Shown: positions 26,639-36,342, counted from the stretch's first letter. The stretch is 64,000 bases of DNA from Alteriqipengyuania bathyomarina_B (GCF_038594605.1 NZ_JBCFZM010000001.1:372001-436000), one strand, 5' to 3'. Notes: generated by a model from the sequence alone, not told the origin. A program made the numbers and translations.

Positions 26639-27891
26639 GCAGGCGCGAAGCGAGAAACAGCGGCGCCAAGCCGCTCGGTCCGATCCCGGCCGGATTTGAC
26701 GGTATCGATGGCGAACTGGCCATCGGAGGGCATAGGGCTAGCGATCTGGCCGAAGACGCAGGCGACACCCCGCTGTTCGTCTATTCGCGCGCGCTTCTCG
26801 ACGCACGGATGGCGGCTCTGCGCGCCGCGATGCCCGACAAGCTCGCGCTTCACTATGCGGTGAAGGCCAATCCGCACCCCGACGTCATCCGCCACATGGC
26901 CCGGCTGGTCGACGGTTTCGACCTCGCCTCGGGCGGTGAGCTGGCCATCCTGCAGGATGTCGGGATCGACGGCGCGCACATCAGCTTCGCCGGGCCGGGC
27001 AAGCGCCCGCGCGAGATTCGCGCGGCAATCGAGGCTGGCGTCACACTCAATTGCGAAAGCGAAACCGAGGCGGCACGAGCGCTGGAAATCGGCGCGGAGC
27101 TGGGCATCCAGCCCAAGGTCGCAGTGCGGGTGAACCCCGATTTCGACATGCGCGGATCGGGCATGAAGATGGGCGGCGGCGCCAAGCAGTTCGGCTTGGA
27201 TGCGGAGCGCGTGCCCGCATTGATCGCGAAGCTGATCGCAGGTGGTGCCGACTGGCGCGGGCTGCATATCTATACCGGCAGTCAGGCGCTCGAGGCCGAG
27301 GCGGTGATCGAGACGCAGGGCCATGTGCTCGATCTTGCAGCGCGGATCGCGTGCGAGGTGGGTCGGCCTTGTCCCGCGCTCAATCTGGGCGGCGGATTCG
27401 GCATTCCCTATTTTGCGGGCAACGAACCGCTCGACATTACCGCAATCGGTGCGGCGCTGGGTGAGCGTTTCGATAACTTGCCGGAAGAACTGGCAGAAAC
27501 CGACATGGCGATTGAACTCGGCCGCTATCTCGTCGGCGAGGCGGGCGTGTATCTCGCCCGGATCGTCGATCGGAAGGAAAGCCACGGCGAGACATTCCTC
27601 ATCACCGATGGCGGCTTGCATCATCAGCTTGCCGCATCGGGCAATTTCGGCGCGGTCGTCCGGCGTAATTATCCGGTTGCAATTGCTAGCAAGTTTACCG
27701 CCCAACCCGTTGAAATTGTAAATGTTGTTGGTTGCTTGTGCACCCCGCTCGACCGGTTGGCGGATAAGGCGGAACTGCCGCGCGCAGATGTCGGCGATCT
27801 GGTCGCGGTGTTTTGCGCAGGGGCCTATGGCGCCAGCGCATCGCCGATGCATTTCCTCGGCCAGGGGCCCGCGATCGAGCTGCTGGTCTGA
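26635..27891 (+). CDS. PLP-dependent decarboxylase, exosortase A system-associated
   Basis: 418-residue fold-type III decarboxylase resembling diaminopimelate/ornithine decarboxylases. The PLP lysine is K77 in LHYAVKANPHPDVIRHM; other motifs are FDLASGGELAIL, HIYTGSQAL, LNLGGGFGIPYF (glycine-rich phosphate site), AIELGRYLVGEAG and CTPLDRLAD, which matches the DAP decarboxylase CxxxD substrate region. In this context it probably makes an amine (or acts on a carrier-bound amino acid), not lysine for general metabolism. It starts inside the ligase stop (ATGA). A 179-bp gap follows. Confidence 0.92.
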   Translation: MSRREARNSGAKPLGPIPAGFDGIDGELAIGGHRASDLAEDAGDTPLFVYSRALLDARMAALRAAMPDKLALHYAVKANPHPDVIRHMARLVDGFDLASGGELAILQDVGIDGAHISFAGPGKRPREIRAAIEAGVTLNCESETEAARALEIGAELGIQPKVAVRVNPDFDMRGSGMKMGGGAKQFGLDAERVPALIAKLIAGGADWRGLHIYTGSQALEAEAVIETQGHVLDLAARIACEVGRPCPALNLGGGFGIPYFAGNEPLDITAIGAALGERFDNLPEELAETDMAIELGRYLVGEAGVYLARIVDRKESHGETFLITDGGLHHQLAASGNFGAVVRRNYPVAIASKFTAQPVEIVNVVGCLCTPLDRLADKAELPRADVGDLVAVFCAGAYGASASPMHFLGQGPAIELLV

Positions 27892-27900
27892 GCGATGCAT

Positions 27901-27935
27901 TTACCTATCGGTAAGCCCGCGTCCCACATCGGGAC
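27901..27935 (+). other. Two short inverted repeats in the gap before the export lipoprotein gene
   Basis: The 179-bp gap between the decarboxylase and the export lipoprotein gene holds TTACC-TATC-GGTAA (27901-27914) and GTCCC-ACATC-GGGAC (27921-27935). Neither is followed by a T-run, so they are not classic terminators. The gap is the only sizeable break in the plus arm and probably carries a promoter for the downstream genes; no confident -35/-10 is assigned. Confidence 0.35.
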
Positions 27936-28070
27936 CCTCCCGAGACCCGTCCATTAGCTAACGGGATATTCACCCTTTTTCGCGAGGAACGATCCCAAAT
28001 CGTAGGCCAATCGTGGTGGCGCGCTTCGCGGGTGCGCCATCCGGACGACACACACGGAAGGATCGACCCC

Positions 28071-28712
28071 ATGCGCACCCGCGCTTTTGCCAAGTTCACC
28101 GGCCTTGTCCTCGGCTTGCTCGCCCTTGCTGGATGCATGGGCGGCGGCGGTCCGGAACTGCCTCCTGCGACCTTCGTCGCGACGCAGGAAGGGCCGAGCC
28201 AGGATTACGTGATCGGCCCGCTCGACGAGCTTTCGATCCACGTCTGGCGCAATCCGGAACTCAGCGCGAGCAACATTCAGGTGCGGCCCGATGGTCGGAT
28301 TACCATTCCCCTGGTCACCGACATGCCCGCCGTGGGCAAGACCCCGGCAATGCTGCAGGAGGATATTCGCCTTCACCTGTCGCAATTCATCGACCAGCCG
28401 ATCGTCTCGGTCACCATGAACCGATCGGTCGGCACGTTCAGCCAGCAGGTGCGGATCATCGGGGCGACCGCGAAGCCGGCCTCACTCCCTTATCGCGCCA
28501 ACATGACAGTGCTCGATGCGATGATCGCGGTGGGCGGATTGTCCGAATTTGCGTCAGGCAACCGGGCGAAGCTGATCCGCTTCGATCCGCGGATCGGCCG
28601 CCAGCGCGAATATTCGCTCCGCCTCAACGATCTGCTGCGGCGTGGCGACAGCAAGGCGAACGTGATGCTGGCACCCGGCGACGTCATCATCATCCCCGAA
28701 AGCGTGTTCTGA
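28071..28712 (+). CDS. XrtA-system polysaccharide export lipoprotein (Wza-like)
   Basis: Outer-membrane polysaccharide export protein, 213 residues. The lipobox LALAGC gives a lipidated Cys at about residue 23. A Poly_export domain follows (DYVIGPLDELSIHVWRNPELS, then VRPDGRITIPLVTDMPAVGKTPAMLQEDI) and a SLBB-like segment (VRIIGATAKPASLPYRANMTVLDAMIAVGGLSEFA) ends with LAPGDVIIIPES. ATG 28071 follows ggaaggatcgacccc; an upstream in-frame ATG at 28032 does not fit a signal peptide. It opens the export part of the locus; the chain-length determinant gene begins 15 bp later. Confidence 0.94.
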   Translation: MRTRAFAKFTGLVLGLLALAGCMGGGGPELPPATFVATQEGPSQDYVIGPLDELSIHVWRNPELSASNIQVRPDGRITIPLVTDMPAVGKTPAMLQEDIRLHLSQFIDQPIVSVTMNRSVGTFSQQVRIIGATAKPASLPYRANMTVLDAMIAVGGLSEFASGNRAKLIRFDPRIGRQREYSLRLNDLLRRGDSKANVMLAPGDVIIIPESVF

Positions 28713-28727
28713 GGGGCCCCGCCGCAA

Positions 28728-30242
28728 GTGAACGAACTTTTCGACGAAGTGCGCGCAGCGCTCTATTCCGCCTGGAGCCGCAAATGGCTGGCGCTGGGCA
28801 TTGCCTGGGCCGTGTGCCTGGCGGGCTGGCTGTTTGTCGCCACGATTCCCAACACCTACGAGAGCCACGCGAAGATCTTCGTGCAGCTCGACGATCTGCT
28901 GTCCAAGCAGATCGGCATTGCGGGTAGCGACAAGACCGACATCGCGAAGGTTCGCCAACGTTTGACGAGCGCCTCGACGCTTGGCCGGGTGGTTGAATCG
29001 ACCCGGCTTGGCGAGGGCATAACCACCCCGCGCGGCATGGAAAGCGCGATCGGCAGCCTGGCCCAGAACGTGAAGGTCAAGAGCGAGGAGGAAAGCCTCT
29101 TCGAGATCACCGCGCAGATGAGCCACGCCAACCTCAGCGACCGCGAGAATGCGGAGCTGGCGCAGGACGTGGTCAACAAGCTGTTGGAGACGTTTTACGA
29201 CGAGAATGTCGCCGGTGCACGCGGCGAGGTCAACGAAGCGGTGGCGCTGCTCGACCAGCAACTGGACCAGCGCGCAGCGGAGCTGGAACAGGCCGAAGCG
29301 CGGCGTACCGCGTTCGAGGCCGAGCATCCCGAACTGATCGGCGGTTCGGCGGCAATCTCCTCACGCTTGCAGAACGCACGCGCCGAGATTCGCGGGGTCG
29401 AAGCGGACCTCGCGGCGGCGCAGAGCGCGCTTGCGCAGATCACCGGACAGTTGGCGGGGACCCCGAAGACGCTGCCGGGCGGCGCCGGGGGCGGCAGTAG
29501 CTCGCTCGAACAGGCGGAAACGCAAGTGGCGCAGCTGCGCGCGCGCGGTCTGAAGAACAATCATCCCGATATGCAGACCGCTTTGCGGCAGCTCCAGCTC
29601 ATCCGTGAAATGGGCGGTTCCGGAGGTGATGCACGCGGTACGCCCAACCCGGCTTACAGCGCGCTGGTTTCGATCCGTGCGGACCGGCAGGCGAATGTGC
29701 AGGCGCTGCTTGCGCGCAAGGCTGCGTTGCAGGCCGACCTTTCCATGTCGATCGCCGATCAGGCGAGCGAACCTGCGCTGGCCGCCGAAGCGAAGCGGAT
29801 CGGGCGCGATTACGAGGTGCTCAAGAACAAGTACGACGAACTGCTGCAGGACCGCGAAGAGCTGGAACTGCGCAGCCAGGTTGAGAGCGAGCGCAGCTCG
29901 TTCCGTTTCGATGTGATCGATGCACCTGGCGTATCGACCCGTCCCGCTGCGCCCAACCGCCCGCTGCTGCTGATCGCGGTCGCGATTCTGGGGATCGGAG
30001 CCGGGCTGGGCACGGTCATCGCGCTGACCATGCTGCAATCCACGTTCTCGACTGCCGCGGGACTAAAAAAGGCGCTGGGCCTGCAGGTGATCGGGACGAT
30101 CACCCGGGTCGTTCCGCCGGCGCGCCAGGCTGCCGAAAACCGTCAGCTGCGTCTGTTTTATGCGAGCAGTGGCGCGCTTGCCGGGCTGCTCGTGGTCCTG
30201 CTCGGGATCGAATTCGTCCAGGTCGGCCAGATAGTGGCTTGA
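28728..30242 (+). CDS. XrtA-system polysaccharide chain length determinant (Wzz family)
   Basis: Inner-membrane co-polymerase, 504 residues, that sets polymer length and partners the autokinase. The first membrane span is at about 22-43 (ALGIAWAVCLAGWLFVATI), followed by a Wzz domain (TYESHAKIFVQLDDLL) and a long coiled-coil periplasmic part (residues about 150-400, Glu/Gln/Ala-rich). Membrane spans follow near 408-432 (LLLIAVAILGIGAGLGTVIAL) and 476-496. GTG start at 28728. The third hydrophobic segment near the end, instead of a fused kinase, is typical of the XrtA type. Confidence 0.92.
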   Translation: MNELFDEVRAALYSAWSRKWLALGIAWAVCLAGWLFVATIPNTYESHAKIFVQLDDLLSKQIGIAGSDKTDIAKVRQRLTSASTLGRVVESTRLGEGITTPRGMESAIGSLAQNVKVKSEEESLFEITAQMSHANLSDRENAELAQDVVNKLLETFYDENVAGARGEVNEAVALLDQQLDQRAAELEQAEARRTAFEAEHPELIGGSAAISSRLQNARAEIRGVEADLAAAQSALAQITGQLAGTPKTLPGGAGGGSSSLEQAETQVAQLRARGLKNNHPDMQTALRQLQLIREMGGSGGDARGTPNPAYSALVSIRADRQANVQALLARKAALQADLSMSIADQASEPALAAEAKRIGRDYEVLKNKYDELLQDREELELRSQVESERSSFRFDVIDAPGVSTRPAAPNRPLLLIAVAILGIGAGLGTVIALTMLQSTFSTAAGLKKALGLQVIGTITRVVPPARQAAENRQLRLFYASSGALAGLLVVLLGIEFVQVGQIVA

Positions 30243-30252
30243 GGAGGCAGAC

Positions 30253-31341
30253 ATGACCGAACATCGCCCCATCAAGCCGCCCCACGGGGATGACGCCGAC
30301 CGAAATGACGCGGATCGGGATCGCAGCTCGCTGCTGGAGCGCGCCAGCGGTGCCTTCGGCCTGAGCAATCTGGGCGCGGCGCCAATGCCGCGCAGCTTCG
30401 ACGACGTACCGATGAAACGGGCACGGCCGTTGCGCCAATCGGCCGACGAAACGAAACCGTCGCCAGGTCCTGCGGAAAAGCCGGACCCCGCACCTTCGCC
30501 GGAACCCGCGCAGTTCGATGTGTCGGTGGAACAGCCGGTCGAAAAGGCGCAACTCCCGATCGCTGCGCCGCAGCGCCCCGCACCGCCTGCGGTGATCGAA
30601 GGAAACGCAAACGCGATTGCGCTCTCCGGTGAAGCGGTGGAGATCGACTTCAACCGGCTGCGCGAACGCGGCTTCATCGATCCGCATGGGCAATCATCCG
30701 CGCTGGCGGAGGAATTCCGCATTGTGAAGCGGCAGGTGCTCGAAACGATGCGAGGCGAGGCTTCGGGGCTGTCGCGCCGGATCCTCTTCACCTCACCCCA
30801 TCAGAACGAGGGCAAGACCTTCTGCTCGGTCAATCTCGCATTGTCGCTGGCCGCCGAGCGCGATGTCGAGGTGGTGCTGATCGACGCCGATATCGCGAAC
30901 CCATCGCTCAAAGAGCTGTTTGGCCTGCCCGAACGTCCGGGCTTGATGGATGTGCTCTCAGATGACGTACTGGCGGTGGAAGAGCTTGTTCTGAAGACCG
31001 ATATCAAGGGCCTTTGGCTGCTGCCGCCCGGGCGGCAGGGTAATCATGCAAGCGAAGCGCTTGCCAGCCGCAGGACCGGCGAGACTTTCGAACGCCTGAC
31101 AGCCCAGGCGCCCAACCGCATCGTGCTGATCGACAGTCCGCCCGCGCTTGCCGCGTCGCCGGCTGCCGAACTCGCCAAGCATGTCGGTCAGACGATCCTG
31201 GTCGCGCGCGCGGATCGCACCGGGAAGAGCGCGCTGGAAGATGCAGCCCAGCTGCTGGCAGCCTGCCCGGACATCAAGCTCGTACTCAACGGCGCAAATT
31301 TCAGCCCCAGCGGTCGCCGCTTCGGGAGCTATTACGGATGA
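30253..31341 (+). CDS. XrtA-associated tyrosine autokinase (BY-kinase)
   Basis: Cytoplasmic bacterial tyrosine kinase, 362 residues, expected to regulate polymerisation with the Wzz-like protein. A Pro-rich N-terminal half (to about 120) precedes the kinase domain: Walker A SPHQNEGKTFCSVNLALSLA, Walker A' VVLIDADIANPSLKELFGLP and Walker B-like RIVLIDSPPAL. The C-terminus ends in GSYYG, with only two clustered tyrosines, short compared with Wzc-type Tyr clusters. A good binding site (gaggaggcagac) precedes ATG 30253. The stop overlaps the next start by ATGA. Confidence 0.93.
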   Translation: MTEHRPIKPPHGDDADRNDADRDRSSLLERASGAFGLSNLGAAPMPRSFDDVPMKRARPLRQSADETKPSPGPAEKPDPAPSPEPAQFDVSVEQPVEKAQLPIAAPQRPAPPAVIEGNANAIALSGEAVEIDFNRLRERGFIDPHGQSSALAEEFRIVKRQVLETMRGEASGLSRRILFTSPHQNEGKTFCSVNLALSLAAERDVEVVLIDADIANPSLKELFGLPERPGLMDVLSDDVLAVEELVLKTDIKGLWLLPPGRQGNHASEALASRRTGETFERLTAQAPNRIVLIDSPPALAASPAAELAKHVGQTILVARADRTGKSALEDAAQLLAACPDIKLVLNGANFSPSGRRFGSYYG

Positions 31342-33149
31342 GGATTTCCGCCATGACCCGCCCGTCTCGATTTGCCGTAACGTTGTCCGCGTTGCTTGCC
31401 ACCTGCGCTTTTGGGCTCGCACCCGCGTTCGCCCAGTACGGCTGGAGCGATGACGAGGTCACGTCCAGCAGCGGGCGTAGTTCGCAAGGGCAGGGCGCAC
31501 CCGCCCCGGCCTCCGGCAATGACGGGTATTCCGGCGGCTATGGCGACCCATATGGCGATGAGGCCAGCGATGGCGGCGATTCCGGTCCCAGCGGCGCGCC
31601 CACACGCCAGCGCCTGCGGGTAACCCCCTATATCGAGGCGAACCAGGTCGTCACGCAGGAGATTCGCCCGGGGAGCGACACCGACTTTTACGGGCAGGTT
31701 GCCGCCGGGGTCGACGCATCGGTTCAGGGGCATCGCGGCGGCGGCTCGGTTTCGTTACGCTACGACCGGGTGATCAGCTATGGCGACGAAGTGGCTGATA
31801 GCGACAGCGTCTCGGGCATCGCGCGCGGCTATGTCGCGCTCGCGCCGGGCCTCTCGGTTGAAGCCGGCGGCCTCGCTGCGCGCAGCCGCGCGAGCGGCGG
31901 TGGCGGAACGGTGCTCGCCAGTGGTCAGCCGATCGACGACGAAAACGAAGCGCGGACCTATGGCATCTATGCCGGGCCGACCTTCTCACGCCGCGTCGGA
32001 GCCGCCGATGTCTCGGCGAACTACCGCTTCGGATACAGCCGGGTGGAGGAGCCGGGTCTCGGCGTCATCGACGACACCGTCACTCCGATCGATGTTGCGG
32101 CGGAAAGTTATGTGCACTCCGCCAGTGCGCGCGTGGGTGTGGCTCCGGGAGCGGTCCTGCCGGTAGGGGTCGCCGTGGGCGGCGGAGCCTATCAGGAAGA
32201 GGTCTCGAACTCCGATCAGCGTGTGCGCGATTTCTATGCGCGCGGAGATGTGACCTTGCCGATCGGTCAGGGCTTCGCGGTGGTCGGCGGGGTCGGATAC
32301 GAATATGTCGAGATTTCCAACCGCGACGTGCTTCGCGACGACGACGGCGATCCGATCATCGGCTCCGACGGACGGTTCCAGACCGACGAGAACAGCCCGC
32401 GCCGGATCGCCTTCGAAACCGAAGGCCTGATCTGGGACGTGGGCGTCGTGTGGAAGCCCTCGCGCCGCACGCAGCTCGAAGCGCATTACGGCCGTCGCTA
32501 CGATAGCGATACCTATTACGGCAGCTTCGCATGGCAACCGTCCTCGCGCTCTTCGTTTAACGCCTCGGTCTATGACTCGGTTAGCGGCTTCGGCGGCACG
32601 ATCACCAACGGGCTCGCCAATCTGCCGAGCGGTTTCGTTGCCTCGCGCAACGGGCTGACGGGCGACTTTACCGGCTGCGTCACCGGCACGGGGGAAGAGA
32701 GTTCCGCCAATTGCCTGGGTGGTGCGTTGTCTTCGGTGCGCGGCGCGGTGTTCCGCAATCGCGGTGCCCAGCTTGCCTATTCGACCAGCCGCGGTCGGCT
32801 CTCCACCGGCATGGCCATTGGCTACGACCGCCGCACCTTCTTCGGTGCGGAAGGAACTGCGCTTGCCGCAGGAAACGGCGCGGTGGACGAGAGCTATTAC
32901 GCCAATCTCGGCATGGGGATCTCGCTCGATGCGCTCTCGTCGGTCAACCTGAACGGCTATGCCAGCTATCTCGACCAGGGCGGCAGCGATTTGAACGATG
33001 CCCTGCTGCTGGGCGCTTCGGCGGCCTACAGCCGGTCGCTGTTCCGCAACCTTTCCGCGCGCGCGGCGCTGTCGGTTGACCGCATCGACGCCGTGGACTT
33101 CGACGAAACCAACGCATCGGCCCTTGTGGGCGTGCGTTACGACTTCTGA
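31338..33149 (+). CDS. XrtA/PEP-CTERM system-associated outer membrane protein (TIGR03016-like)
   Basis: 603-residue secreted beta-barrel-like protein. A signal peptide ends near APAFAQ; a low-complexity Gly/Ser/Pro stretch (to about 90) precedes many alternating beta strands with aromatic ends (for example RVTPYIEANQVVTQEIRPGSD and RTQLEAHYGRRYDSDTYYGSF), and the last residue is the aromatic F of ALVGVRYDF, as in outer-membrane barrels. The XrtA context and TPYIEANQV match the TIGR03016 group, thought to be the outer-membrane partner of polysaccharide export. ATGA overlap with the kinase gene. Confidence 0.86.
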   Translation: MRISAMTRPSRFAVTLSALLATCAFGLAPAFAQYGWSDDEVTSSSGRSSQGQGAPAPASGNDGYSGGYGDPYGDEASDGGDSGPSGAPTRQRLRVTPYIEANQVVTQEIRPGSDTDFYGQVAAGVDASVQGHRGGGSVSLRYDRVISYGDEVADSDSVSGIARGYVALAPGLSVEAGGLAARSRASGGGGTVLASGQPIDDENEARTYGIYAGPTFSRRVGAADVSANYRFGYSRVEEPGLGVIDDTVTPIDVAAESYVHSASARVGVAPGAVLPVGVAVGGGAYQEEVSNSDQRVRDFYARGDVTLPIGQGFAVVGGVGYEYVEISNRDVLRDDDGDPIIGSDGRFQTDENSPRRIAFETEGLIWDVGVVWKPSRRTQLEAHYGRRYDSDTYYGSFAWQPSSRSSFNASVYDSVSGFGGTITNGLANLPSGFVASRNGLTGDFTGCVTGTGEESSANCLGGALSSVRGAVFRNRGAQLAYSTSRGRLSTGMAIGYDRRTFFGAEGTALAAGNGAVDESYYANLGMGISLDALSSVNLNGYASYLDQGGSDLNDALLLGASAAYSRSLFRNLSARAALSVDRIDAVDFDETNASALVGVRYDF

Positions 33150-33173
33150 TTACCCAGGGAACCGCACAAGATC

Positions 33174-34361
33174 ATGTTCGACCAATATTATGGGTTCTCG
33201 GGCCGTCCATTCCAGCTGACGCCGGACCCGACATTCTATTTCGAGAGCATTACGCATCGAAAGGCGCTGAGCTATCTCGGTTACGGGATGGCGCAGGGCG
33301 AGGGCTTCATCGTCATCACCGGGGAGATCGGGTCGGGCAAATCGACCATGGTCGCGCACCTGATGAAGAAGGTGGACCCGAACCAGATGACCGTGGGCCA
33401 GGTCGTCACCAGCAATCTCGACGGTTCGGAACTGGTGCATCTTGTGGCGCAAAGCTTTGGCCTTGATGTCGCAGGGCAGGACAAGGCGAGCGCGCTGGGC
33501 GCGATCGAAGCCTTTCTGCACGAGGAAGCACGCGATGGCCGCCGCTGCCTGCTGGTGGTGGACGAAGCGCAGAACCTCAGCTTCGAAGCGCTCGAAGAGC
33601 TTCGCATGATGAGCAATTTCCAGCTCGGTTCGCACCCGCTGCTCCAGCAGCTCTTGCTCGGCCAGCCCGAATTCAAGCAGACGCTTGCCCGGCACGATCG
33701 GCTGGAGCAGCTGCGCCAGCGTGTGATTGCCGCGTACCACCTCACCCCGATGGAGGTGCAGGAGGTTGCGCCCTATATCGAACACCGCCTCTCGCTGGTG
33801 AACTGGAAGGGTTATCCTTCGTTCGATCCAAAGATTTTCCCGGCAATCCACGAGGCGAGCGGCGGGATTCCGCGCCGCGTCAATCAGATCGCCACACGCC
33901 TGCTGCTGATGGGCGCGGTGGAACAGCGCAGCAAGATCGACTGCGCGATGCTGACCGACGTGATCGAGGAGATGGCGCGCGACAGCCGGGCCGAAAAGGC
34001 GGAGGAGAAGCGCCCATTGGCAAGCGCTTCTGCCAGTGCGCAATCGCCCGCTCCAGCGCCAACGCAGTCAACGTCGCCGTCACCAGAGCCTTCGTCAGCT
34101 CCTGCCCCCGCGCCGCGCGCATCGGAGCATCCTTCTCCGCAACCGCAATCGACGCTCGAGATGGATGAGTTGCGATCCGCGATCGCCACGCTCACGCGCG
34201 CTATCGAGGGCAGCCCGCGCACCGAAGGCGATCTGAAAGACCGCGTCGCTGCGCTTGAAAAGCGGCTCGAAGAGCAGGAGCAGAGCGTGCGTTACCTGCT
34301 TCAGCTGCTGATCGAATGGCTCGACAAGGAAGGGCGCGCCAACGAAAGCCGGGCCGCCTGA
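33174..34361 (+). CDS. XrtA-associated ATPase (ExeA-like AAA)
   Basis: 395-residue AAA ATPase of the ExeA/TIGR03015 group. The N-terminus MFDQYYGFSGRPFQLTPDP is characteristic; Walker A is GEIGSGKST (about 50-58), Walker B CLLVVDEAQNL. After the ATPase (to about 270) comes a Pro/Ala/Ser-rich linker and a C-terminal coiled coil (RVAALEKRLEEQEQSVRYLLQLLIEW). The role in the locus is unknown; it may organise the envelope machinery. Separated by 24 bp from the barrel gene and 2 bp from the deacetylase gene. Confidence 0.92.
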   Translation: MFDQYYGFSGRPFQLTPDPTFYFESITHRKALSYLGYGMAQGEGFIVITGEIGSGKSTMVAHLMKKVDPNQMTVGQVVTSNLDGSELVHLVAQSFGLDVAGQDKASALGAIEAFLHEEARDGRRCLLVVDEAQNLSFEALEELRMMSNFQLGSHPLLQQLLLGQPEFKQTLARHDRLEQLRQRVIAAYHLTPMEVQEVAPYIEHRLSLVNWKGYPSFDPKIFPAIHEASGGIPRRVNQIATRLLLMGAVEQRSKIDCAMLTDVIEEMARDSRAEKAEEKRPLASASASAQSPAPAPTQSTSPSPEPSSAPAPAPRASEHPSPQPQSTLEMDELRSAIATLTRAIEGSPRTEGDLKDRVAALEKRLEEQEQSVRYLLQLLIEWLDKEGRANESRAA

Positions 34362-34363
34362 GC

Positions 34364-35266
34364 ATGGATCTCGCGCCCGCCTCCCTGCCGCAGCCACCCG
34401 AGCGACCGATCGTCAACGGCATGTCGGTCGATGTCGAGGACTGGTTCCAGGTCGGCGCGTTCGAGAACACGATCGCACGGGACGATTGGGATCGCTGCGA
34501 GCTGCGCGTCAAACGCAATGTGGAGTGCATCTTGGCGCTGTTCGATCGGGCGGGCGTCAAGGCGACATTCTTCACGCTTGGCTGGATTGCTGAGCGGGTG
34601 CCGCACACGATCCGCCAGATTGCCGAAGCGGGCCATGAACTCGCCAGCCACGGCTACGATCACCAGCGAGTATTCACCATGGATCGCGCTGCCTTCGCCG
34701 AAGACCTACGGAAATCGCGCGCGATTCTGGAAGACGCGGGTGGCGTGTCGGTGACCGGCTATCGCGCGCCGAGCTTTTCCATCGATGCGCGCAATCCGTG
34801 GGCGCACGAGGAACTTGCCAGGCAGGGCTATGCCTATTCGTCCAGCGTCGCGCCGATCGCGCATGACCATTACGGCTGGCGCGAGGCACCGCGGTTCGCG
34901 TTCCGCCCGGTCGATGGCGCCGACCTGGTCGAGTTGCCCGTGACGACCGCTGTCTTCCGGGGACGGCGGCTGGCCGCTGGCGGTGGCGGCTTCTTCCGCA
35001 CGCTCCCTTATGCATTTTCGAAATGGGCCATCGCGCAGGTCAACCGCGACGCTCGCGAGCCCGCAATCTTCTATTTCCACCCGTGGGAGGTCGACCCCGA
35101 CCAGCCGCGCGCTGCGGGCGCACCGATGCGCTCTCGCCTGCGTCACTACACAAACCTCTCCGCGATGGAGGGCAAGCTCGAACATCTGCTGCGCGACTTC
35201 GATTGGGGACGGGTGGATGCGATTGCGCAAACGGCATTGAATTCGCAATTGAGGGAGGCGGCATGA
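34364..35266 (+). CDS. XrtA-system polysaccharide deacetylase
   Basis: NodB/CE4-type deacetylase, 300 residues, expected to deacetylate the polymer or its precursors. The catalytic/metal residues are in SVDVEDWF (D23 or D26), SHGYDH (H96 and H100) and GYRAPSFSI; the C-terminal FYFHPWEVD carries the last histidine. No signal peptide is evident, so action may be cytoplasmic or at the membrane face, unlike typical secreted CE4 enzymes. ATG 34364 lies 2 bp after the ATPase stop. The stop overlaps the FemAB-like gene by ATGA. Confidence 0.93.
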   Translation: MDLAPASLPQPPERPIVNGMSVDVEDWFQVGAFENTIARDDWDRCELRVKRNVECILALFDRAGVKATFFTLGWIAERVPHTIRQIAEAGHELASHGYDHQRVFTMDRAAFAEDLRKSRAILEDAGGVSVTGYRAPSFSIDARNPWAHEELARQGYAYSSSVAPIAHDHYGWREAPRFAFRPVDGADLVELPVTTAVFRGRRLAAGGGGFFRTLPYAFSKWAIAQVNRDAREPAIFYFHPWEVDPDQPRAAGAPMRSRLRHYTNLSAMEGKLEHLLRDFDWGRVDAIAQTALNSQLREAA

Positions 35267-36342
35267 ACGCGCCCTTCGCCCCCGACCATTTCGAAAACGA
35301 CGCAATCGTAACGCTCGCCGACGTGCATGACGACCCTCAGGCGCGGCGTATCTCGCAATTCGTGCAAGAGCAGGCGGGCAGCCCGTTCCACTTGCCCGAA
35401 TGGCTGGTCGCGGCCGAGCGCGGCACCGGCCAGCGGGCATGCGGGCTTATCGCGCAGCGCGCCGGGCGGATCGTTGGCTGGCTCCCTCTGACGCTGGTCC
35501 ATTCGCCGCTCTTCGGCCGCGCGCTCGTGTCGAGCGGGTTCGCCGTCGACGGGGGAATTCTTGCCGCCGAACCGGGCGTCGCATCCCCACTAGCACGCGC
35601 CGCCGCCGAACTTGCATTGCGCCGCTCCTGCAACGAGGTCGAACTGCGCGGCGGGGCGACCCCTGTCGGTTGGCAGGAGATCACCGGCAAGCATTGCGGC
35701 TTCGTGCGCGATCTGGCCGAAGACGACGAGGCGCAACTGCTCGCCGTCCCGCGCAAGCAGCGTGCCGAAATCCGCAAGAGCCTGAAAAACGACCTGTCGG
35801 TTGCGATCGGCAGCGCGGAGAGCGATCGCTGCGTCCATTACGCGTGCTACGCCGCAAGCGTCCACAATCTCGGCACGCCCGTATTCCCTCGCGCCCTGTT
35901 CGATGCGGTGCTCGATATGTTCGGGGGCCGGGCGGATATTGTCACCGTGTTCGATGGCCCGGAGCCGGTCGCCAGCGTGCTGACGCTCTACCACGCGGAT
36001 ACCGCCTATCCCTTCTGGGGCGGGGGTGTGTGGCGTGCCCGCGAAACCCGCGCGAACGAGCGGATGTACTATGCTCTGATGTGCCATGCGCGCAGTGCCA
36101 AGGGCTGTACGCGCTTCGATTTCGGGCGTTCGAAGACCGGCAGTGGGCCATTCAACTACAAGAAGAACTGGGGCTTCGAGCCTCTGCCGCTCGCCTATTC
36201 GCGCTGGACCGCGCCGGGCGCGCAAGCCCGCGATGTCGACCCGACCAGCGATGCCTATGCGCGCAAGATCGAACTCTGGAAAAAGCTGCCGCTATCGGTG
36301 GCCAACCGGATCGGGCCGCCGATCGCAAGGGGCCTCGCGTAA
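35263..36342 (+). CDS. FemAB family XrtA/PEP-CTERM system-associated protein
   Basis: 359-residue FemAB/BioF2-like aminoacyl- or acyltransferase. Conserved stretches are GSPFHLPEWL, RIVGWLPLTLVHSPLFGRALVSSGFAVDGGILA, RKQRAEIRKSLKNDLSV and the C-terminal FDFGRSKTGSGPFNYKKNWGFEPLPL, which is diagnostic for the XrtA group. It probably adds an amino acid or acyl unit to a sugar in the repeat unit. It overlaps the deacetylase (ATGA) and the glycosyltransferase (TAATG), so it is within one translational unit. Confidence 0.91.
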   Translation: MNAPFAPDHFENDAIVTLADVHDDPQARRISQFVQEQAGSPFHLPEWLVAAERGTGQRACGLIAQRAGRIVGWLPLTLVHSPLFGRALVSSGFAVDGGILAAEPGVASPLARAAAELALRRSCNEVELRGGATPVGWQEITGKHCGFVRDLAEDDEAQLLAVPRKQRAEIRKSLKNDLSVAIGSAESDRCVHYACYAASVHNLGTPVFPRALFDAVLDMFGGRADIVTVFDGPEPVASVLTLYHADTAYPFWGGGVWRARETRANERMYYALMCHARSAKGCTRFDFGRSKTGSGPFNYKKNWGFEPLPLAYSRWTAPGAQARDVDPTSDAYARKIELWKKLPLSVANRIGPPIARGLA

